Source of the DNA: Erysipelotrichaceae bacterium
GTDB taxonomy: Bacteria > Bacillota_I > Bacilli_A > Erysipelotrichales > Coprobacillaceae
Reading direction: 5' to 3'
Length of the DNA: 10,424 nucleotides
Assembly (NCBI GenBank): GCA_021202205.1
Contig: JAJQDJ010000311.1
Coordinates: 1 to 10,424, forward strand
Below are positions 1 through 5,327 of this stretch, piece by piece. The position numbers and the translations under genes were made by a program. The notes under the pieces are model-generated. The model did not search any database. It had not been told where the DNA came from and saw nothing but the letters and a program-made list of their open reading frames with translations. Position 1 is the first letter of the stretch. Every line of letters starts with the position of its first letter.

Positions 1-10
1 TGGACAGTTA

Positions 11-45
11 AATAAAAAAGACCCCTTCTCATTTTTGAGAAGGGG
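11..45 (-). terminator. Intrinsic terminator of the EIIB-ROK fusion gene
   Basis: On the minus strand a perfect 9-bp GC-rich stem (CCCCTTCTC with GAGAAGGGG, 37-45 and 22-30) closes a 6-nt A/T loop and is followed by a U-rich tail (TCTTTTTTATT, 21-11). It begins 15 nt after the stop codon of the minus-strand gene ending at 60. This is a textbook rho-independent terminator and shows that the short C-terminus of that gene is its real transcriptional end. Confidence 0.93.
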
Positions 46-59
46 AATGTCACCTAATC

Positions 60-1247
60 TTAACTTAATGACATTGCTTCTAATATTCCTTTTGGTGTCA
101 CAAATAACTCTTCTTTTGGTTGCGACAATTCTAAAGGTAAAAATTTCACTTCTCCTGCAAGATAAGAATTGCCAGTAATAAGTTTACCATCAATTACTGT
201 ACCAAGTCCTGCATCTAAACCTATAGGCTGAAAGAGAAAGCAAAGTGAATCATATTGATTTTGAGAAGCATAATATCCTAAAGCAGCACTGTTAACGTCA
301 TTAGAAATTATTGTTTGTATCTTATATTTTTTTTCTAAAATATCCTTTAAATGACAATTACCATTTTCTACAAATGTTGATAATACTTGCCCATTATCCA
401 CAAATCCAGGTATTGATATAGCTATTTTTTGAATCTTAGGATAATCTAATAAACAAATATCAATAATATCATTTAAAGAAATAGAATTTTTGACTATCTC
501 TTTTTCTAGCTTTATATGCTGATGACGATAAACGCGATAATTGATATAGTTATGGTGATTATTCTTATATAAAGATAAACATAATACAGTTTCTTTAAGT
601 TTTGTATTTCTTTTAAAGGAAATACATGTCTCATTATTGCTATTTTCAATCTTTTGAGTTTGATTGATACTATTTTTAATAATATCCAATATAGCTTGAA
701 CATCATATTTTGCAAATACACCAGCTGGTATCTCTTTAACTATCTTATTTCTTAATAATGCTTTAGTTTGAGCAAGCTCATAGGATATTTGAGGTGCTAA
801 TAATACAATGTCATATTTATCTTTGATTTGATACAAGATATGATATCCTACAGCTGATATATGAATATTAAGATCTAATAATTCTACTGTTTCATTGATT
901 TTTTGGGCAAAGAAACTCGTTGTTAGACCACCTGAACAGCACAATATTACATTGATATATGGCTTAGTATTGATTTTATCAATTGTTGTTTTCATCTCTT
1001 CAAATAAGCTTATAGCATGTTTAAGATTTTTCATTTGAAAATGAAGATAAAAATCCATATTATCTTTAACTTTATTATAAACACAAAATTCCATTATATT
1101 ATTATCATTGAAAGTAATATAACTTTCAACACTATCATTTTCTAAAGATATTCGATTTTCTTTTTCTACAAGTCCCATATCAGTGCCTTGTAACATAATC
1201 CACCTTTTGAATATGCTTACATAGGTATCGTTTAAAAATTCATCCAT
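60..1247 (-). CDS. PTS EIIB (lactose/cellobiose-type) domain fused to a truncated ROK-like domain
   Basis: A 395-aa protein in three parts. Residues 1-95 are not recognised. Residues 96-192 match a lactose/cellobiose-type PTS EIIB: a beta strand, then the phosphocysteine loop CSGGLTTS with C104, then DIVLLAPQ and KEIPAGVFAKYD. Residues about 207-395 resemble a ROK (repressor/kinase/ORF) domain, with ISIPGFVDNG (278-287), the ligand-binding NDVNSAALG (316-324) and GLGTVIDGKLITG..LAGEV (347-367). The usual ROK GEIGH histidine reads GEVKF. No CxCGxxGC zinc motif and none of the roughly 100 C-terminal residues follow, and the N-terminal ATP-binding glycines are not evident. A sugar kinase activity is therefore doubtful. 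A sensory or regulatory role linking PTS phosphorylation to sugar binding is an inference. There is no helix-turn-helix that I can see. The start is set by AAGGAGG at 1256-1262, eight nt upstream. The gene lies downstream of rodA but has its own likely promoter and a terminator. Confidence 0.8.
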   Translation of the reverse strand: MDEFLNDTYVSIFKRWIMLQGTDMGLVEKENRISLENDSVESYITFNDNNIMEFCVYNKVKDNMDFYLHFQMKNLKHAISLFEEMKTTIDKINTKPYINVILCCSGGLTTSFFAQKINETVELLDLNIHISAVGYHILYQIKDKYDIVLLAPQISYELAQTKALLRNKIVKEIPAGVFAKYDVQAILDIIKNSINQTQKIENSNNETCISFKRNTKLKETVLCLSLYKNNHHNYINYRVYRHQHIKLEKEIVKNSISLNDIIDICLLDYPKIQKIAISIPGFVDNGQVLSTFVENGNCHLKDILEKKYKIQTIISNDVNSAALGYYASQNQYDSLCFLFQPIGLDAGLGTVIDGKLITGNSYLAGEVKFLPLELSQPKEELFVTPKGILEAMSLS

Positions 1248-1269
1248 AATAAAATCCTCCTTTTAAAAC

Positions 1270-1297
1270 ATTCTATCAAAGAATTTTATAAAAGTAA
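1270..1297 (-). promoter_or_regulatory. Probable promoter of the EIIB-ROK gene
   Basis: On the minus strand, TTACTT (1297-1292) and TAGAAT (1275-1270) are separated by 16 nt. The -10 is preceded by TG plus one base, an extended -10. It lies 23 nt upstream of the start codon at 1247 and just before the AAGGAGG site. The match is moderate and was judged by eye. Confidence 0.45.
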
Positions 1298-1356
1298 GAT
1301 GAGTTGAGAGTATTGATAATTTTCTTTTTAAATAAACATGAAAAATAAAGAATAAT

Positions 1357-1390
1357 TGATATTTTTTTCTCATATAAAAAAGAAATATCA
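1357..1390 (-). terminator. AT-rich hairpin after rodA, possible weak terminator
   Basis: An inverted repeat with 8-bp perfect outer arms (TGATATTT and AAATATCA) and partly pairing A/T inner tracts lies 12 nt past the stop codon of the rodA-type gene. The stem is almost all A-T and the following bases (ATTATTCTTTATTTTTC) are only loosely U-rich. Termination would be weak, so some read-through into the EIIB-ROK gene is possible. Confidence 0.35.
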
Positions 1391-1401
1391 TTGTGATAGT
1401 T

Positions 1402-2610
1402 CTAAGTAACAATATTTCTATTTTTAACAATATTATTTTGAGAATTGATATCCATAAACATTCCAATAGAAATCATATAGGATAATAGTGATGATCCACC
1501 ATAGGATATAAATGGTAAGGTAATACCTGTAATAGGAAGTAAACCCAATATCATACCCATATTCCATATTTGTTGAAATATCATCATTCCAATAATACCC
1601 ATTGTCATATATTTATCTCTATCATTCGTTGATTCAAAACCAATCTTTAAAATAACAATGTCCAATGCTACAATGGCTAAAACAGTCACTATACCACCTA
1701 TATAACCAAAATCTGTTAAGATAACAGCAAAGATAAAATCTGTTTGGGCTTCTGGAAAACTTTTGATAACAGATTGAAATCCATGACCAAACCATCCAGC
1801 TGTACCATAAGATAATAAGGAATAGAATAGTTGATAACCTTCATCAGCAATTGTTCCTTCAGGATCAAGCCATCCTGCAAATCGTTTCACCTGATGGGCA
1901 CTCATTAAACTTGAAAAGGCATCTGGCTGATAAACATAAAGATAAGCGCCAGTACCTATAATAAGTACTAAAGCAGTTATACCAAAAGCGAACCATTGAC
2001 TCCTTAAACCACTCGCAAACATGACAAACACAAAACCAACCAATAAAATCATAGCTACACCAGAATCATTCTGTAAATAAACAAGTATAGCGGGTGGTAA
2101 GACTACTGTTAAACACTTAACAATATATCTTAATTCTGTTTCTAAGGATTTAATTAAATAATAATCATTATGTTCTTTTGTTACTCGTGCCAAGGCTATA
2201 ATCATGGCTATTTTCATAAATTCAGAAGGCTGTAAGCTAAAGCCAGGTAAATTAATCCAGGATGTTGCACCATTAGATGTATGAGCCAAAGGAATAATAT
2301 CTTTGCCAAAAACATAATTATATAATAAATGATCCAAAGCTAAAATAACTAATAAAGCTATTAAAATACCATATATAATCCATATATTATCATAAATGGC
2401 TTCATTGCCTATTCTATATACTATATAAACTACAATGGCTGATAATATATAAAATGTTGCTTGTTTTATCCATAAAGTATCAGGACTACTCGTTACTTTT
2501 GATGAAATTAACGGAGCAGCGTTCCATATTGCAAAACAGCTAATACAAGCTAAAACAAGAATTATGAGAACAATGGGTTGTTCAGTCGTAAATTTTTTTA
2601 ACTTTTCCAT
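1402..2610 (-). CDS. rodA: RodA/FtsW-family (SEDS) peptidoglycan glycosyltransferase, probably RodA
   Basis: A 402-aa polytopic membrane protein that polymerises lipid II into glycan strands in the cytoplasmic membrane, normally together with a class B penicillin-binding protein. Visible SEDS signatures are ATSWINLPGFSLQPSEFMKI (115-134), NDSGVAMILL (181-190), SFPEAQTDFIFA (284-295) with the invariant catalytic aspartate D291, and LGLLPITGITLPFISYGGSS (355-374). About ten hydrophobic segments cover the rest. RodA is preferred over FtsW because the gene stands alone, outside a division cluster, but sequence alone does not settle this. The start is ATG at 2610: AAAGGAG (2618-2624) sits 7 nt upstream. 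A 20-residue longer frame would start with TTG at 2670, inside the predicted -35, and is rejected. It is divergent from the EIIB-like gene at 2691, with both promoters in an 80-nt gap. Confidence 0.93.
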   Translation of the reverse strand: MEKLKKFTTEQPIVLIILVLACISCFAIWNAAPLISSKVTSSPDTLWIKQATFYILSAIVVYIVYRIGNEAIYDNIWIIYGILIALLVILALDHLLYNYVFGKDIIPLAHTSNGATSWINLPGFSLQPSEFMKIAMIIALARVTKEHNDYYLIKSLETELRYIVKCLTVVLPPAILVYLQNDSGVAMILLVGFVFVMFASGLRSQWFAFGITALVLIIGTGAYLYVYQPDAFSSLMSAHQVKRFAGWLDPEGTIADEGYQLFYSLLSYGTAGWFGHGFQSVIKSFPEAQTDFIFAVILTDFGYIGGIVTVLAIVALDIVILKIGFESTNDRDKYMTMGIIGMMIFQQIWNMGMILGLLPITGITLPFISYGGSSLLSYMISIGMFMDINSQNNIVKNRNIVT

Positions 2611-2638
2611 TGCATTGCTCCTTTCTTTTTTTTCACTC

Positions 2639-2654
2639 TTATAGTATACTATAA
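2639..2654. promoter_or_regulatory. 16-bp perfect palindrome over the divergent -10 elements
   Basis: TTATAGTATACTATAA is a perfect 16-bp palindrome. It holds TATACT on both strands (2645-2650 on plus, 2643-2648 on minus), so it can supply the -10 for rodA and for the EIIB-like gene at 2691. No convincing -35 is seen on the plus side (TTTCTT at 2622-2627). It could also be an operator for a dimeric regulator. That is an inference. Confidence 0.5.
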
Positions 2655-2670
2655 AACAGAAATACTTCAA
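2643..2670 (-). promoter_or_regulatory. Promoter of rodA
   Basis: On the minus strand TTGAAG (2670-2665) and TATACT (2648-2643) are spaced by 16 nt, a good sigma-A type pair. Transcription would start near 2636, giving a leader of about 26 nt that carries AAAGGAG at 2618-2624. The -10 lies inside the palindrome at 2639-2654. Confidence 0.6.
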
Positions 2671-2690
2671 TTAAAAAAGGATGTGAATTT

Positions 2691-3035
2691 ATGAATTTTC
2701 AATATATATTGATTGCTATAGGCGTTATTCTAGCTATATGTTTAATTTATTTTGGCTTTACACGTTTTATTAAAAATAAGAATTTCAAAGAAAATGTTTC
2801 TTCAACCATAGATATTCAAAGCTTATTAAAAGCTTTGGGTAATAAGGAAAATATTACTTATGTAAAAAGTTCACCTTCAAAAGTTTCAGTAGGACTCAAA
2901 GATCATAGTAAGATTGATGTAGAAACTATACAAGCATTAGGAGCAAGTGGTATTGTTGAAGGAAAAGATAATTTATCAATGATATTTGGTCAACAATCAC
3001 CATTTATTGAGAAAGACTTGAAGCAATACTTGTAA
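2691..3035 (+). CDS. Membrane-anchored glucose-type PTS EIIB-like protein lacking the active cysteine
   Basis: A 114-aa protein with one N-terminal transmembrane helix (about 4-26), a basic patch (RFIKNKNFK), and a soluble domain at about 41-114 that follows the glucose-family EIIB pattern: LLKALGNKENITYV, then VSVGLKDHSKIDVETIQALGASGIVE, then LSMIFGQQSPFIEKDL. In EIIB-Glc the phosphorylated cysteine lies in a CxTRLR motif. Here the aligned segment is S61-P-S-K-V-S, so the cysteine is serine and the TR pair is SK. Phosphotransfer is therefore not expected, and no EIIC or EIIA partner gene lies nearby. The fold was probably kept for another purpose, such as binding or scaffolding at the membrane. 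The start is supported by AAAAGGAT 9 nt upstream. It is divergent from rodA and followed 25 nt later by a C39-like gene on the same strand. Confidence 0.78.
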   Translation: MNFQYILIAIGVILAICLIYFGFTRFIKNKNFKENVSSTIDIQSLLKALGNKENITYVKSSPSKVSVGLKDHSKIDVETIQALGASGIVEGKDNLSMIFGQQSPFIEKDLKQYL

Positions 3036-3048
3036 GTATTGCTTTTTA
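3021..3048 (+). terminator. Hairpin terminator on the stop codon of the EIIB-like gene
   Basis: AAGCAATACTT (3021-3031) and AAGTATTGCTT (3034-3044) form a perfect 11-bp inverted repeat with a 2-nt spacer, so the top one or two pairs must open, and the repeat runs into five T residues. The TAA stop codon (3033-3035) is at the loop. It looks like an intrinsic terminator or attenuator that limits transcription into the next gene. Confidence 0.7.
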
Positions 3049-3060
3049 TGAGGGAATAAT

Positions 3061-3645
3061 ATGGAGTTAAATATACCAATTATTTATGATCAGGATAAGG
3101 TTGTTGGCTATGGTGGTAATCAAGATTGGTTTGATGATATTTGGGCACAAAGAGCAGGTTGTGCGAGTGTATTAGGTAGTGACCTTTATGGATATTATCA
3201 TCATCACAATCATTATGAATTAAAAGAATTTTTACCTATTATGGAAGAGATGTTTTCATTAATGAAACCTGGGAATATGGGTTATCCTTATTTAAAGAAG
3301 TTTGGTAATACTTTTTCTAAAAGAATGAAAGATGATCATATTTCATTAAAACCTATATATTTAAAAAAATCTAAAAATTATAAACATGCTATGACATTTG
3401 TGAAAGAAAGCATTGATGAGGGGTATCCTGTAGGAATGTTGATTTTGCATCATAGAGCTAAAGAATTAGTAGATGATAATTGGCATTGGATATGTCTTAC
3501 AGGCTATACAAAAATCAATAATGAATATCACATTATTTTTTCGGATTGTGGTGTTAGAAGGGTTATCGAGACGCATATTTTGTTTGATACTTGTCCTAGT
3601 AATGTTTTTAAAATGGTTAGAATGAAAGATGATCCTACAAAGTAG
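3061..3645 (+). CDS. C39/papain-like cysteine peptidase-fold protein, cytosolic
   Basis: A 194-aa protein with no signal peptide or transmembrane segment. Its pattern fits the papain-like C39 fold: Q30 and C34 in WAQRAGCASVLGSDL (28-42), H142 in NWHWICLTGY (140-149) and D162 in IIFSDCG (158-164). These would be the oxyanion glutamine and the Cys-His-Asp triad. The middle region, about residues 47-135, is not recognised and includes the histidine-rich HHHNH at 47-51. C39 proteins include the double-glycine leader peptidases of ABC exporters, but no transporter, precursor peptide or second domain is seen here, so the substrate is unknown. The start ATG follows AGGGA by 5 nt. Its 3' end overlaps the convergent rluA-type gene by 11 nt, and its likely terminator lies inside that gene at 3678-3708. 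Confidence 0.62.
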   Translation: MELNIPIIYDQDKVVGYGGNQDWFDDIWAQRAGCASVLGSDLYGYYHHHNHYELKEFLPIMEEMFSLMKPGNMGYPYLKKFGNTFSKRMKDDHISLKPIYLKKSKNYKHAMTFVKESIDEGYPVGMLILHHRAKELVDDNWHWICLTGYTKINNEYHIIFSDCGVRRVIETHILFDTCPSNVFKMVRMKDDPTK

Positions 3646-4534
3646 AATCATCAATAATTTGTTTCATATCATTAGGTAGATGACTGATAATAGTCATCTT
3701 TTCTTTTGTGATAGGATGGATAAATTGCATTTGATAAGCATGCAATGCTTGTCTATTGATAAGTGCAGAAGGTTTTCCGTATAAGGTATCACCTAATAAC
3801 GGTAAACCAATAGAGGCCAAATGGACGCGTATTTGATGCTTTTTACCTGTGTCTAAACGACAATTCACTAGTGATAAATCATTGTTTGTAGAAAGACATT
3901 GATAATATGTTATAGCTTCTTTACCAGAATCAGATATCACCATACGTTGATTATGATGTCTGTCTCTACCTATGAATTTATGGATTTTATGTTCTTTATA
4001 ATCATTGATTGTACCTTCAACAATAGCAATATAGTTTCTTTGAATTTCTTTAATGGATAATTGATAATCTAATAAAGGTTGAATAAAGCTACATTTACAA
4101 TAAGTCACGAGGCCACTTGTTTCATAGTCTAAACGATGAATAAAACGTACAGGAATATCCAATCCACATTGTTGATAATAGGCGGATACTATGTTAGACA
4201 ATGAGTTCACTTCATCTTGTGATGAAGGAAATACATTAATAAAAGCAGGTTTATTAACAATCAATAGAAATTCATCTTCATAGATAATATCCAAATCTTC
4301 ATATAGAGGTGGATACATACCATCATTTTTATGATAAGCTAGTAATGTTAATGTATCAACTTTAAGCATAATACTGGATGTTGATACATAGCGATTATTG
4401 AGAGTATAGTCTTTATTTTGTTTGAGTAAATGAATAGTTTTTCTTGATAAATGAAATTCTTTAAAGAAAGCCTCAATAGATTGTGGTTTATCTATAGTGA
4501 GTGTTAAATAGGGATAATGAACCTTATATTGCAT
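3635..4534 (-). CDS. RluA-family pseudouridine synthase
   Basis: A 299-aa enzyme that isomerises uridine to pseudouridine in rRNA or tRNA. The N-terminal 70 residues look like an S4-type RNA-binding region (FKEFHLSRKTIHLLKQNKDY). The catalytic domain shows DEFLLIVNKPAFINVFPS (87-104), RFIHRLDYETSGLVTYCK (130-147) with the invariant catalytic aspartate D136 of HRLD, LDTGKKHQIRVHLASIGLPL (227-246) and HAYQMQFIHP (265-274). The usual VHPS reads VFPS. The exact target base cannot be told from sequence, since RluA, RluC and RluD types overlap. The start ATG is 11 nt inside the 3' end of rlmA and no clear Shine-Dalgarno is seen, so translational coupling is likely. It ends in an 11-nt tail-to-tail overlap with the C39-like gene, and I find no terminator for it. 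Confidence 0.9.
   Translation of the reverse strand: MQYKVHYPYLTLTIDKPQSIEAFFKEFHLSRKTIHLLKQNKDYTLNNRYVSTSSIMLKVDTLTLLAYHKNDGMYPPLYEDLDIIYEDEFLLIVNKPAFINVFPSSQDEVNSLSNIVSAYYQQCGLDIPVRFIHRLDYETSGLVTYCKCSFIQPLLDYQLSIKEIQRNYIAIVEGTINDYKEHKIHKFIGRDRHHNQRMVISDSGKEAITYYQCLSTNNDLSLVNCRLDTGKKHQIRVHLASIGLPLLGDTLYGKPSALINRQALHAYQMQFIHPITKEKMTIISHLPNDMKQIIDDSTL
3678..3708 (+). terminator. Intrinsic terminator of the plus-strand pair, inside the convergent gene
   Basis: AGATGACT (3678-3685), loop GATAAT and AGTCATCT (3692-3699) make an 8-bp perfect stem followed by TTTCTTTTG. It lies 32 nt past the stop codon of the C39-like gene and within the last 25 codons of the opposite-strand RluA-family gene. The DNA therefore codes for protein on one strand and for a terminator on the other. 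Confidence 0.75.
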
Positions 4535-5327
4535 AGATTGTTATACTTATATCTATAGATAAATCAAAATCTTCTAAAGTATCTAAAATATAACGTTTCT
4601 CCTTTTTAATATGATAATAATGAGGTGTCATCTTTAATAAATTTAAAGTATCTTCTCTACTTTCTAAATGAATCCTTTCCTTATAATCATAACTATCGAC
4701 AATTGTAAAAGGTAAACGTATATGTTCATCAGATTTCACTTTAACTTCATCATATATGAGTTCTTTGAACTCTATAAGATGCTTATTATTAGCAGTTACA
4801 TGAATCATATAGCCATCTTCTTTGAGACATCTTTTGATTTCATCAGCATTAACCACTGTAAATAAAGCAGTTATCACATCTAAAGAATGATCACATATTG
4901 GGATATTTTTACTATTAGCGACCAACCAATAAATATCCTTACGATACTTTGTTGCAAGCTGAATACCTACCTTTGATATATCTAAACCATAGATTGTGGC
5001 ATCTTCAAAGTTTTCTTTTATTTTATTTGTATAATAACCTTCACCACAACCTAAGTCCAATATTTGCATAGAATTTTTAGAATGATTTTTTATATAAGTG
5101 ATTACTTCATTGATAATACCATCATAATATCCTTTATTCAAATGGGCTTTACGACATAAAAGACTATCTTTATTATCACCTGGTAGATTAGTTGCCTTAT
5201 CAGGATTCAATAAAAGATTGATATATTGGTTTTTAGCTATATCATAGCTATGTCGATTGATACATTTATAGGTTTTGCCATCAAGATATAAAGATTCATG
5301 GCATTTAGGGCAAGCTAGTTTATGCAT
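4524..5327 (-). CDS. rlmA: 23S rRNA (guanine-N1)-methyltransferase, RlmA family
   Basis: A 267-aa SAM-dependent enzyme that methylates N1 of a guanine in hairpin 35 of 23S rRNA: G745 for RlmA(I), G748 for RlmA(II), the type usual in Gram-positives. The N-terminal zinc finger is complete: C6 and C9 (CPKC), C22 and H26 (CINRH). It is followed by the family segments DIAKNQYINLLL (29-40) and GDNKDSLLCRKAHLNKGYYD (50-69). The Rossmann SAM site is ILDLGCGEGYYT (89-100), with DIS at 116-118. MTPHYYH (233-239) matches the conserved late motif. The length is normal. The start overlaps the end of the GH13-GNAT gene by 8 nt, and its Shine-Dalgarno (AAAGGA, 8 nt upstream) lies within that gene's last codons. 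It overlaps the next gene by 11 nt. RlmA(II) is known in some species to affect macrolide susceptibility. That has not been shown for this protein. Confidence 0.92.
   Translation of the reverse strand: MHKLACPKCHESLYLDGKTYKCINRHSYDIAKNQYINLLLNPDKATNLPGDNKDSLLCRKAHLNKGYYDGIINEVITYIKNHSKNSMQILDLGCGEGYYTNKIKENFEDATIYGLDISKVGIQLATKYRKDIYWLVANSKNIPICDHSLDVITALFTVVNADEIKRCLKEDGYMIHVTANNKHLIEFKELIYDEVKVKSDEHIRLPFTIVDSYDYKERIHLESREDTLNLLKMTPHYYHIKKEKRYILDTLEDFDLSIDISITIYAI

Noticed and set aside
1239..1248. ATTCATCCAT shared between the start of the EIIB-ROK gene and the palindrome arm at 8161-8170
   Set aside because: A 10-base match in AT-rich DNA, explained by the Met-Asp-Glu start codons of one gene. 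The flanks do not match.
1263..1466. 67-aa minus-strand frame over the rodA 3' end and intergenic gap
   Set aside because: It starts inside rodA in another frame, is made of AT-rich low-complexity residues, and runs through the hairpin and promoter.
2611..2670. Twenty extra N-terminal residues for the rodA-type gene, starting at TTG 2670
   Set aside because: The codons overlap the predicted -35 and -10, and the AAAGGAG at 2618-2624 points to ATG 2610.
3466..3654. 62-aa minus-strand frame
   Set aside because: It is antisense to the C39-like gene, with no ribosome binding site or domain.
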